A DNA stretch of 64,000 bases from Cruorifilaria tuberocauda (lineage: Eukaryota > Nematoda > Chromadorea > Rhabditida > Onchocercidae). Location of the stretch: NCBI GenBank assembly GCA_013365365.1, contig JABVXU010000074.1, positions 1 through 64,000 of the forward strand. The letters are read 5' to 3'. The notes beneath the pieces are model-generated. The model was not told the DNA's origin. It did not search any database and saw only the letters and a program-made list of their open reading frames with translations. Position numbers and translations under genes: made by a program. Shown here piece by piece: positions 13,356-25,200 of this stretch. How positions within the stretch are numbered: position 1 is the stretch's first letter; each line of letters begins with the position of its first letter.

Positions 13356-13668
13356 TAGGAGGAGGAAGAGGGAGAGGAATAAGTATGTTAGTGCTAGAAT
13401 CGTCACATATCATCAAAATGGTGAGGTGCTATATTGTTGTTACAGCTGCTACTGCTTACTTCCTTCTATTCATACTCTCTGCTTAACTTTTCTTTCTTCC
13501 ATTTTTTCTCTTTTATTTTAGGCTTATCATTGATTAATCATGATAACTAGGAAAGAGAAGCGTTGTTGTATGATGAGAATGAATGTTATCATTTCCTTCA
13601 TGGATATGTTTATTATCATTTGGATGATTTATTTAATCTTATCACTGTCATGATTAATAGTGTGTAGT

Positions 13669-13690
13669 GAGTATTGAGTATTGAGTATTG
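13669..13690. repeat. Short GAGTATT tandem repeat
   Basis: Three copies of a 7-bp unit. Confidence 0.85.
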
Positions 13691-14033
13691 ATAGTAGTTC
13701 TTGTATTTTTATTTCAAATTTAGCGTGGCCGTCAAGGGAAAAAGAAAATTGAAGAGGAGAGGAGAAAGATAAGGAGAAAAAATTAGAGTCTTTTTAACTT
13801 TTGGGAATAGTAAAGTATTTAATAGAAGGAAATAGGAATAGCTGTTCCTGAATTGACATATGATAATGATGACGGAAGAAATGCAGCACCCGACGAGAAT
13901 CATCACTTTTCGTCTTGATCATTGTCATTCGTTGCCACCGTCAGTGTTGTTATCATTGATTTCGTTGACGAGATGGCATCGAAAGCCCTAAATGAACCAA
14001 CAAAATAGCACCACGAACAAACCGACCAACATA

Positions 14034-14053
14034 CCTCTCTCTCTCTCTCTCTC
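14034..14053. repeat. (CT)n microsatellite
   Basis: CT tract of about 10 units, opposite in orientation to the GA tracts at 12.1, 12.36 and 14.75 kb. Confidence 0.93.
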
Positions 14054-14751
14054 ATCTTTCTTCTTCCTTCTTATATCTTCTTATTCTTCCTCATCCTCTT
14101 TATTCAGTTGGCATTCTCTTTTATAAATATGTACTCATATAAATTAACTCATTGAGGGTATTCAAAGTGATATAATACTGTATTCCGCAATTATCGGATA
14201 GTAAAGTGTTAGCCAATGATAGCTGCATAAATTACTTTTACAATGTTTCCAAATATAATTTTTTTTTCTTTCAATGCTAAGATAGCGAGCAGTAATGATG
14301 AAAGCTTATTAGATTCCTGTGGGATAAGATTGTCTTATAATTTCTTACAAGTTTTATCTAATTAACTTCCCCCAGAAATTAAATTCCTTCTGAAATGTGA
14401 AATCTTCGAATTTTAATCATAGTGAAATATGTCAAGAAATGGAATTAGCTATGTAAAAATTACTGAATATTATTGAGAATTTTTCATTTATTTGATTGAT
14501 AATAATATTTTGTTGGAAGAATGAATTCAAATTTCTTCACAGTCATGGTTAACATTGTCGCATTTCATTTTCAAATTTAATTTCTGCATGATAGGAAGAA
14601 GTATTTTGAAAATGAGAAACAAAAGGCAGGAAGGAGGGATTGATTTCTTACTCAATCCTCTTTTCACATCGTTGATGAAGTGTGTCTCTGTCGTAAGATT
14701 ATTGCACACATTTTCTCGTTTCACTGCTATCCTTCATCCCTTTGTCAGTAA

Positions 14752-14800
14752 GAAAGGGAGAGAGAGAGAGGGAGAGAGGGAGAGAGAAAGAGAGAGGAGA
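14752..14800. repeat. Imperfect (GA)n microsatellite
   Basis: GA/GGAGAG purine tract of about 48 bp. It is the last large microsatellite before the gene-rich part of the window. Confidence 0.93.
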
Positions 14801-15246
14801 GTTTTCTCTTTGTAACTGGTAGTGGCAGTTAAATTTTTCGAAACTGATTCGAAATATCTTTTTCATCTTTCCGTTCTCTTTGCTCAAATAGGTGAGATTT
14901 ATTGCACAAATGAATCAAAGTTTAAAAATGTTTCCGGCGTTGCTTTTATAAATTTGATATTGATACACAAGTTTTTTTTCTTCATATTCTTTCATTATGG
15001 TAATGAGATTTTGGTACTGTTACAACTAGTACTGTTGTTATTATTATTATTATCAGTCTTACTGTTACTGAATTGATTAAAATTACTACGATTATTACTA
15101 TTGGTTGAGATTTTCATTACATTATTTTAAAGAGTTGGAAGAAAATATTATCATCATATATTTCGTTTGAGTCCTATTCTATAAATTACTTTCAAACTAT
15201 TGTTTATTAAAAATTGTAGATTTTCGAATAAACTTTCATATCATTG

Positions 15247-15471
15247 TTACTCATCAGGATGTGATGATAGCATTATTATTCGCTCTGTTACATTTCTATA
15301 TTTCATATTATTCTGACAATTTTTGAATGAATTTAGGAAGAGTAATTCCTTATCTTTAAAGATGTAGTTTTTCTCAAGCGTTGACATTAATTTTAAAAGG
15401 ACTTCTGGATCAGTGCTTTTATCGAGCGCTTCAGAGTAATGAATTGTTTTAGTGCCGAAAATATACTTCAA
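15247..15471 (-). CDS. Possible coding fragment, unrecognised
   Basis: A minus-strand open frame of about 74 codons that is not low-complexity and has a mixed, protein-like composition (for example HYSEALDKSTDPEVLLKL near the start). The first codon would be TTG, so if real it is more likely an exon or a decayed gene piece than a whole gene. I see no neighbouring exon and recognise no family. It could equally be a chance frame in AT-rich DNA. Confidence 0.2.
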   Translation of the reverse strand: MKYIFGTKTIHYSEALDKSTDPEVLLKLMSTLEKNYIFKDKELLFLNSFKNCQNNMKYRNVTERIIMLSSHPDE

Positions 15472-15499
15472 GAAAAAGGTATCCTATTGCTAGAGAATA

Positions 15500-16211
15500 C
15501 GTTCAAAAATTAATGATTCAATTATTATTTTAAATTTATTAAAAGTAAATAATGCATTTTCGAAATGATTTGGAAAGCGAAAACGAAGGTTGAACGGCTT
15601 TGTCGGGTATTGCTTTTGGCTCGTGAATCACTGAAAGGATTCTTCCCTTGACGCGTGAAAAATTCTCCCGTTGTTTCAAAAGTACAATTTTTTTTCATCT
15701 AATTTCAGAGCAATCAATGACTAGCAATTAATTATTTCATTTTTGCATTTCACTCTCTTCTGCAAAATACACTCTCTTGAAAAATTTCAATCATACAGAG
15801 TGGAAGTGAACCTACTACTATTTGATCATATCTATAAGAATTAATGAATTCATGAATGATTTAGTTAATTATCTCAATGATTCGCACAAATAAGACGGAA
15901 ATTTTTTTCGATGATTCGTGCAGAAAGATAATTAATTTATTTTTGTAAATGCATCTCGTTTCAGCCTTTCCTTTTTTTAAAAAATGTTTGTATTTAAATC
16001 GATATAGTTTCTTTTTATTGTGGAATGTTTATTTAGCTGCTTTTGGAAAGTGAAAGTTAGTTCTATTCGTATATCAGTGAAATTGAAAGCATTTGATGGA
16101 AGTTAAGTTTGCAGTACAGAGCCCTCTTTTGTTTTCATATAAAAATCAGCACGATTATTTGTGATTTTCAGTCATTTTATTAAATTTATTCAACTTTTCG
16201 CGAGGGATTAT
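15500..16211. other. No supported gene
   Basis: AT-rich sequence. One short plus-strand frame near 15,590-15,650 contains VERLCRVLLLARESLKGFF and then stops; it has no clear splice context. Nothing else is visible. Confidence 0.5.
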
Positions 16212-17136
16212 ATCTAGAATAAGTCTTGAACAGAGAAAAATTTGTAGACCTGAATTCGAAATGAGGATATGGATGGACAGAGATCAGAATCTCATTAATA
16301 TCGAACCGCGTAACTTATGGGAAAGTTTCGGAAATAAAATGTTTTGGTTGTTGGAAGAAGGAACGTAATGTGATGTTTTATATATTAGATTTAGGATTTG
16401 TAATTTTATTCGTTAATTGTGGATGTTGTTTTAATTGCTCTTTATTTGATATGTTGATGTTTTAATATTGAAACATTAATTACTCATTGATTACTAATTT
16501 AGGATAATGTTGCTTTACTTATTCGCTAGAAATTTGCTGGTGATCAATGAAGTATATTAATTTTTTCTTGAACCAGATGTGGAGCACTGTTTATTTATAG
16601 CTAATCAAATACGCTTTGCTTTAGTTAAATTCGATTCAAGATTGATTCAATTGAGAAGAGTTTTGTTATTGGCTCGGTGGAGGACAGTGGTTAACGAAAG
16701 TAAGAAGCGGCTAGAGGATTTAGGTGTTAAGCTCTTTTAATGTGGGCAATAAGATGATAAAGGTGCAGTGATGTAAAGATGAGAAGGAATAGGAAAGCAG
16801 AAAGGATCAATAATGGTCTTTAGTGAGGCTATACACTAGTTTTATGACGCTGAAACTGATTAGTAGCTAGAATAATGGTTGGATCACAGAGAACTGATGA
16901 CTGAAAATTGTGGGCATATTATAGACCGTGAAATGTTACGAATTTTTATAATGGCGTTATTGATGTATGATTTCTGTTTGTTGCGTTCAGTTTAAATAGT
17001 AAAAAAGTTCTTGGAAAAAATTTCTGTTTCATTCTTTACAGATTTGTTTGGAAAAAGAAAGGAAAAGAGAAGAGATATTTCGCCGTCATTACGACGATCG
17101 TCAGAATTATTATCAACAATTTGGTCTTTCGAATAA
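16212..17136 (+). CDS. Candidate 3' exons of an unrecognised gene
   Basis: Three open blocks can be joined in phase. (A) About 16212-16309, containing RPEFEMRIWMDRDQNLIN, could leave at a GTAACT donor. (B) 16577-16699 follows a CCAG acceptor, contains QIRFALVKFDSRLIQLRR and leaves at a good GTAAGA donor in phase 1. (C) 17042-17136 follows TTTACAG, enters in phase 1 and ends DISPSLRRSSELLSTIWSFE then TAA. The B-C junction is the better supported; block A is speculative. The tail is basic with a Ser/Arg-rich end. I recognise no domain. A competing frame across block C (17048-17263) is also open, so the reading frame is not certain. If real, earlier exons lie upstream or outside the window, and the stop is only about 580 bp before MED13, a spacing seen in nematode operons. 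Confidence 0.3.
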
Positions 17137-17716
17137 CGAAACTTTGGCGCGAATGTCCTTACAAGGGTCAGTAGAATGTTACGAAAATCGGAATAAGGTA
17201 GCTCTAAATGTGGCTACCTTTAACGTCACCAAATCGTGGATATTCGCGCCTGAATCCTGGTGACTTACTCTTTCCTGCTCTTATCAATTCTTATATTTTT
17301 CCTGCTTTCATTTTCATCCTGCTTCATTCTGTTCTATTATTATTTCCTTGTCACAATACCTGTTGTATTAGCAAAAAGAAAAAAGTAACCAAACTAAAAA
17401 AATAGCATTAATTCATTATCCCTCCTCAAAATATATTTCATTGTGGTGTATATGTAGACAACTGTGATTTATTTTCACCGTTAAAAGAGAAAGTAATCAC
17501 CTACACTCTACGTTTATTGCAGTTGCAACTATAACAGTTACTGGATATTGCAACTACTAATATTACCACAATCTTCATCACCATTACTATTAGTATTGCA
17601 ACTACCGCTATCACTAATACACTATTATAACTCCTATTACTGCTGCTGCAAAATCTATTTGTTGGTATTTAATGCCGTTTTATTGGTGATAACTAAAAAT
17701 TTCACCAAATTTCAAT
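17137..17716 (+). other. Gap before MED13, possible trans-splice acceptor
   Basis: No gene is visible apart from the competing frame that runs to 17263. A TTATTGCAG acceptor ends at 17522 and another AG at about 17541, with no matching upstream donor needed, so either could be the spliced-leader site or a 5'UTR splice site for the MED13 message. The MED13 ATG follows at 17717. Confidence 0.35.
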
Positions 17717-20700
17717 ATGTCCACCAATGGTGGAAGTCTTGAAGATTGTCATACGAACGTCTTTGCTTTGGTAAGTAAAAAGAAAAATATATAACGCTTT
17801 TCAACTATGTTTTACATCCGTTTTAGTTATGAATAAATATGTGACAATACCTGAAGATAAGTTACACATCTAGCGATTAAATAACTCCATTCAATTTATA
17901 ATAATCGGTGTTCAAATTCCAGTTTTAATAGATGTTCTTAAAAAATGACATTATGCTTTTATAGTAGGTTATAAAATAACATATTTTATGGAGCGAACTA
18001 GCACATTACTGATGTATGATTTTTTTTTCTGAATTTATCTGTTACATTTCGCATCAAGAACGCGTAAATTACGATCAAATCAAGAAGCTTTGTTTATCTT
18101 CCATATGATGTCATAATGGTTTTACGCATAATGCTGGTGCTTGCATATATGACAAATGTAAACGAATTGAAGAGACCTTAATAACTTTCCGAGGGCTTTT
18201 CACTGTCTTAGAAAAGTCCATATTTTATTTTATGCTTAATTTCTTATTTGAAGAAAATACATTTTTCCTTGTTCACTTATCGATGTAGATTAGATTATGG
18301 AGTATGAGGAAGGAAAGGGAGAACAATGTGGGATACGGAGACTACAAGAGGATTTTATGATGTGAAGAAATCTGGAAATATTTCTGCCTGACAAGGCATA
18401 TCTCATTTTCTAATGGATTAAGCGATTTGATTTCATTCGATCCAGATCTTAAATTTTTGAGGATGTGATTCATGCCATCATGGAGAAGAATGCCATATTC
18501 AGCAATTAAGGAAAAGTTTAAATAAAAATTGTTAGAGAACTGGAGTTGTGAGAAAGAAAATGGTTATTCAATTACAAAATAATTCTGCTCTATTTTTTCT
18601 AGACGGAATTAAATGGTCTCAAGTGGAAATGCTTAACAACACCTTTGTCGCAAAGAACTTGGACAAGTCTAGAACAAGATCCCGTATTAAGTGCTTATGC
18701 AAAATGTTTGCAAGCAGGAATTCTTTGTGCTTGGAGACGGCAACCGCCACAGCCATCTGCGACACTTGCAGCTATGCAGCTGCCAGATTACAGGATAGAT
18801 GTTGTTAAAGAATTGTGGGTTTTTTGGTACTCTCACGAGGAGCCGGATTGTCTCACTGAATATACCAGTCATTTGGCATGTATGTTGTGAATTTTTGAAA
18901 GATATTTCTTCTCTTATTGCTTTTTTTTATTTTTCAATGGAAGGCTGTCTACGAATATAAGAATATTAATAATAAATCATTTTCGCTTCCAAATCTGAAA
19001 CAGACTTTATTTCAAGCAATTCGAGAGGATCAGTTAAGATTCAGATTTTTGATTCTTTGCCTTTTATTTACTTCTTTTCGTTCTGTTATTGCCATTCGGT
19101 ATTGTCTATTTCAGTTTTTTCGCTTCGTTTTGTTCCTTCAATGTAATCCTTTGCTCATCTTCCCTAGTATTTGTGCTTGTAATTTTGGACTAATATATAA
19201 ACAAACACTTTAGCACGCAGATGAGCTGAAAATAAAAATAGTCATTATCGCACAGAGAATTTGATATTTCATGATCTTTTGCACAGAATACCTAAAAAAT
19301 GGAGTGCTGAGAATTTATTAATTATTGAAAAGCATGGTCAAAGGAAAAGAGACTAGAGTTAGGCAGGAACAAATGTAGTACTAATAGTTCTAAAGGTAAC
19401 CGTGTTTGTGCCTTGTACAGCTCGCTTTTAATAATCGATACTCATCTGATTCAATTTAGATATATTAGACTTATTTCTTGCAAAAAGTTTAGAAAATGAT
19501 CATGTTACTCTAAAGTAAAATTTTCAGGTGCTGAAGATGGTCAGGGTAATTGGTCGATACCTGGCATACAGTATGAAACAAGGACGCTATTTTTCAAGGC
19601 ACTGCATAATTTAATAGAACGGTGAGTTCAAATGGTTGTAGGATTCATACGATTGAGACGACGAAGTCCAGCTTTCGTTGTCATGGATATATACTTTTCT
19701 TTTTTAATTCGAGCAATTTTTGGAAATTCATTTTTTCATGCGCTTTTGTCTGTTTTTTTTTTTGATTTACATCAAGAAGTTATGTACTTTTAATTCCATC
19801 CTAATATTTTGCACAATTTGTGGCTGTTAGGAATCGACAAGTTTTTAAAGCATAATTTTACAAATATTCTTCCAGGAATATGTTAAAAAATGGTTACATT
19901 CGTATTGGAAAATATTTTACACGTCCATACGAAGTGCCTTCATCTGATCGCATTCATTGTTCTCCTAGGTATATATTCTTCAAATTCGGTCATCAAAGAG
20001 CCGCTAATAACTACTGTTTTTGTTGTCTCATTTTATGTCATATCATCTAAGTTTTAGTGGGAACAATTTCGTGTCTTTTTTTCTCGAAATGTGGACTACA
20101 TCTCTGTCTACTTTCGAAGAATTTTCTCGCTTTTTATGCCTGTAAAGTTTTTTTCCAGTTCATGAAATTACATCAAATTCGCTGAAATTATTCCATTTTC
20201 AGCTATGTGAACGGAATCAGCTTCAATTTTTTCGTTCATGGTGAAAATATTGTTTGTGCAACTGTTTCTGTACAACGACAACCAACTTTATTTCGCCTGT
20301 CGCGGCGTCATTTGGATTTGGGTAAGAAGCAATCGGTGATATTAGGACCATGGTCAATGCGTGCTGTATTACTACCTGAACAACCAAGAATTGTTGATTC
20401 TATTATACCCTTATTGCAGCAACAAACTTCCACACCACATAACGGTATATTTCAGTCCCTCTGTTTTATTAGTTTTTGGGTTTTTCTAATTGTGTATTTC
20501 AACGTCAATTTTTCTGTTTAAACTTTGTTTATATTCTTGTAAATTAAGTTGGGTTAGATTGTTTTTCTAGCCGGTTTGTAGTTTCAAAGTCTTTGTTAAT
20601 CATAATCGTTGGAATCACTTATATTCATCAGTGTAAGATCCATACATATACTTTGCAGGTGTTCAATGAAATATATCTAATATGCTTTATGTTATATCGC

Positions 20701-22209
20701 TAGCGTTACTGTTTCAGATATTTTAACTAATTTTTCAGGATCATATTCGGGCAGCTATCGTGAACCATTATCTTCTGTTGCGCATCAAGTAAATCCAGTG
20801 CCATCCTCGTCAGTTGATTCCGACATTTGCAATAATAACCACGATGGTGCGGGAACTATTTCAAAAGCTGCCATGGACAAACTGTGGTCTGAATGGTTGC
20901 AATTTTTCTGTTTAATTGTTAATGTGGAAAGGAATATAAGTTCGGCAGATACTGTTGGTTATATTGGCTACGAAAATGTTAGTTTCTCTTCCAGATTTTT
21001 TGAAGTTTATTCCTCTCACTTTCCGTGACAACAAGAAATGTTTTCTTGTTTCGTTTTGCTTGTTCCAGTACTAGCGCCTGAACCAATTCAATTGTTCCAA
21101 TGGCATACGTCTTCCGAATGCAGTTGAACTTAAGTTTCCTCTAAGGGAAATATCTATATGAAGTATATCAGAATGGTAGATGCTGAACTTAATTGAAAAT
21201 TTAAATAGTTTTTTCTTGCAGGCATCACCAACCAAAAGTAGTCTGCCAAAAATGGTTTTGGTAGACGTGGATGGAGTTCATATGTGGTATCCAAGTTCAT
21301 TAATTGTTGTCCAAGCTTCCGATGACCTGTTGATGAGGTTTCTTTCGTCAGTATCACTATTTTTGCTTGATATGATTAACTTTAAGGGAGATTTCATGCT
21401 AGAAATAGGGCTCTGTTTCAAAAACAGTACAAATAGGATTTAATTTGATAACCTTTTTTTTTCTTCTGAAGTTCCAGAAGTAAAATATCTGCTTTTCGCT
21501 TTTGGAATTTACTGGAAGATTGTTAGAAAATGAGAAGTCTCATTTTAATTCTAATTCACCGCTTTTTTTAGACAAAATGAAAAGACTTCCAACGATGACG
21601 ATTCAGACTTTTTCAATGGTGGCAGTAACAGCAGCAGTTTTACCGCACGAACGCCACCAGCTACTGGAGTACATACGAGGTTAAGAAGCACCCCGTCATT
21701 CCGGAAACGGAAAAAAAGATTGAGCGAATGTGGTATAGGATCTAATGCTGAACGACATAATGCAATGTATGGGACAATGGTGAATGGCGCGCGAGCAGCA
21801 CAAAGGTTAATTTTTTTTTTTTCATATTACTTTCAAATTCGTGTTCTGTGTTTCTAAACCACCTTCATTTATCCAATTTGGGGTATTTTTATGTTTGCTT
21901 TATGTTTGTTTTAATAAAACCTTGGTGAATACGCAAGAGGAAATCAGTTATTGTACATTCTACTTGATTATCCTTTTCGAACCAGTTTATTGAATTAGGA
22001 AAATCTTTTAAAAAACAATCGTTTTCACATTATGAAGCTTTTACAGATTTAAAAATGTTGCGTTTTTGATGTCAAAGATCAATTTTAAGGTTTTTTGAAG
22101 AATCCTTCATTGCTCCACCAAATAATCGGCGGAAAGAGAACACGGAATCACCTTCTTCTTCTGGTTTAGGCCTTTTGATGTCAGCTGCAACAAATGATGA
22201 CGATTGCCG
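17717..22209 (+). other. let-19: MED13 N-terminal block (exons 1-9)
   Basis: Exons: 17717-17770, 18603-18879, 19528-19621, 19876-19968, 20203-20444, 20739-20977, 21222-21337, 21572-21805, 22090-22209, residues about 1-489. Residues 1-370 are the conserved N-terminal domain, including [38 protein letters not shown] and the [17 protein letters not shown] strand. In yeast and vertebrates this half is needed for assembly with the kinase module. Exon 8 starts the disordered part: an acidic/Ser tract, an ARTPPATG motif that might serve as a Thr-Pro phosphodegron (human MED13 is a target of the FBW7 ubiquitin ligase; position equivalence is my guess), and a basic FRKRKKR run that could be a nuclear localisation signal. 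Confidence 0.9.
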
Positions 22210-25200
22210 GTATCTTTCATCGTTTCTTCATTTATTTAAATTTTTTTCACATTTCAATCATTTTCAATCTTGAATTCTTTGAAATTGAGAGAGTGTAAGA
22301 AAACGTCGAGACCAGAAATGAATTAATGTGTAGAACCCAAAAAACAGGATTGCAGTGTTTTGATTTCAGTGTGTTTAAGCAGAACAATATATTCATTGCA
22401 TCACTGCAAATATTTTTAACGCAGTTCATGTTTACGCAGGTGTTTGAAACATTAAATTAAATATTATTGATTCATATAAGGGTTTTTTTAAGGTGGAATT
22501 TCACGGATGGAATGCGACGAAAGGATCGTGAAGAAGGATGTGGTTGCCATCAATGTCGTTCACAACAGTCTAGCAGCACTACCGCTATTCCTAATTTATC
22601 TTCACAGTGTGTACCACCTCAGCAAGGCAAGTTTCTATTCTTTGAACATTTTGTTAATACTGTTTTGCGAAGATTTTATTGTAGCTATCTTTATTCACCT
22701 ATCCATTTATCCGTTTAATAATTCCGTTGACATGAAAAAATTTTTCATAAAATTTGATTTAAGGACAATATCGAGTTTACACATCTTGTCATTTTTAATA
22801 AATGATTATTTGAAAGATCGATAAGTGCTGCTGCTTTTAGACACTTGTATTACCCAGGAGTCTAGTCATTCCGGTTGTACACCAACTAATTTCTCGAGTA
22901 ACAGCTCCGGCTTGGAAACAAGAAAAGAGTCAGTTTCTTCTTCTAAAAAGAATAAAGAAATGTGTAATTAGATAAAGAAATATAATGGAAGAACTGTTTC
23001 TGCTCATGATTTCTGCATTATATTCTTATTCCTAGGTTACTTGAAAGCACCTTCATTGTTACTCATCTTTGCAGGAAACCAGCCATCTTTCATCGACGTC
23101 CTTCATCCAATTTACGGTCTCCGTCACCGCCACGATCACCGCCTTGGGAAAAGAAAATTCTAGCTACCAGTTCGGATGCCATAGATAATGAGCATAATCT
23201 TGACTGGATACGTGAAAGCTGTTTTCGTAATTTCAGAAGTAGTTCAAGGTCTGGACGGACTGATCCACTGCATGGTAAGTACATATTTTTCGAGTGCATA
23301 AATAAGCTTTATTGTTGGTACATTTACGTTATACTCATTCAACATTTTTAATCCTTGAAACAGCTTTAATTCATCTAAGATAACTCAAGTAGTTCTCATC
23401 TTATTTGATTAGGATTAAATTGTCGACTGCAATATCAAAGTTTTTTGCAATTTTTAGATTCAAATGATTTAATAATTAGTCATTATCCTGCAGAAGACAG
23501 GCATGTATGTCCGAAAACACCAGACGCTCCTGCTATAGCGGAATCACCGGAACGTCGGCGGGTACAGAGAAATTCGGTGCAAATTGGTAAAATTGGAAGC
23601 TGTAAACCAGTTTATCAAAATTTAAGTCCTACTAGTCGGTAAATCTAATTGATTTTTGATATTTATTTTTTGATGAAATATGGATTTTTGTGCATTTTAT
23701 GCAAAAAAGAGTTTAATAGATAAAATTTCCGCAAAGAATTATTAGCTTTATTGTTTTCTTGTAGTGCTTAAGGATCCGTATGGTTCCTTTTTAAAACAAG
23801 ATTTTAGGCCACGTTCTCCAGTTTGCGATACATCCCAAGCAGAATCATTAAATCGTATGCAGTCAAAAGATTGTTCAAGCAATCATTTTGCTACATTATC
23901 AGCGAAAAAACATAAGCCCGAAATTGTAGAACAAAAATCTAATTTAGTTAGCAGCTTGCGATTAAAGATGGTTCGTTATCGAATTTAATCAAGTTCAATT
24001 CATCATTTTTTAAGTTACTTAGTGGTAATAGGTTAATGGTGAGGTAAAATGATGATCGGCTTTTCAAAAATTAAGTTCTAAGTTGTTTTAGTGATTGAAC
24101 TGTTTAATTGGTGAAAATCTCTATGTGCAATACATGTGATAGTTCTTTTAACTTCGATTCTGAACGAATTCGGAGCCACTGGTTCCCAGTTCAAACATTT
24201 TATTCATCAGTGTAAAAATTTTTTTAGGATAAAAAATCTAGAAGACGAAAGCGAAGAGGAGATGAAAAGCTAGAATGGAGTGGTATCGAATCACTGGATG
24301 TATCATTTCTAACGTCAAAAGCTGGTGTTAGTATTTATTGAAAAAATAGTTTTTGAAAATACCTGTTTGTTCAGTTTAATACCATATTTTAGCTCACTAT
24401 CCAAGACGAAATTTAAACAAATAGGTGATGTGTTATTGAAATCTTATTGAATATTTGTCGTAAAGTCGTCGACAAATTTTAAAGGACTTTATATGCAAGG
24501 AATGGCGCTGAAATCAAAAGTTGAATGTTAGATTTTTCCATACTGACGGATTTTATTTTGCAGGAAGATGATGAGGATGGTAGTGATATTAATTTCATAT
24601 GCTCTAATGAATTTAAACTTCGTGAATGCAAGTTGGAAATTAAAAATGGAGCAGCCGAATCTTCGAGCATTCGAACGGTAATACCACAGACTGGATCTTC
24701 TATTACTGGTGTTTCAACTTCTCAGGCGCAAGACGGTGTACGCAGTTTACCGGTGTTCTCGCAAAGTAAAGTTTTTTATTTCAAAATATTGACAAAAACA
24801 TTGCATATATTACTAATAATGTTTTGTTTGGTAACGCTGATGTTACTTTCCTTTTTATCAGGTCCATAAATATGAGTACTTCAACATAAATATATTTTTT
24901 GAAAATCAATACAACATTAACATAAAAGCTTTTCATCCATTTTTAGGTATATTTTAGGTATTTGAAGGACTGAATTTGAAAATGTTTTACTTGATATTTT
25001 GTTATTTGTTATAAATTTTAATTTTTAAAAGTTATTTTTGAAGCGTTTATCAAGACACTTTTTTTTAGTCGGGTCTGTTTTACCATCGAATACGGGTGTT
25101 AACTTGACTCCCAGTATTTTCACTTCTGACTGTGATACTCAGCCTTTGTTCCTTGATGATTGTAATTCATCCGCTATTGCAATGATCGAAAGAAGAAGTC

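Noticed and set aside
13000..13521. Overlapping frames on both strands rich in Leu/Ser/Phe or Lys/Glu/Arg
   Set aside because: Driven by GAAAGA and GGAA repeats; no splice context and no family resemblance.
17048..17263. 71-codon frame (RRHYDDRQNYYQQFGLSNNE) before MED13
   Set aside because: It looks protein-like, but the alternative frame in the same block matches the phase of the upstream donor at 16700. Kept only as a competing reading.
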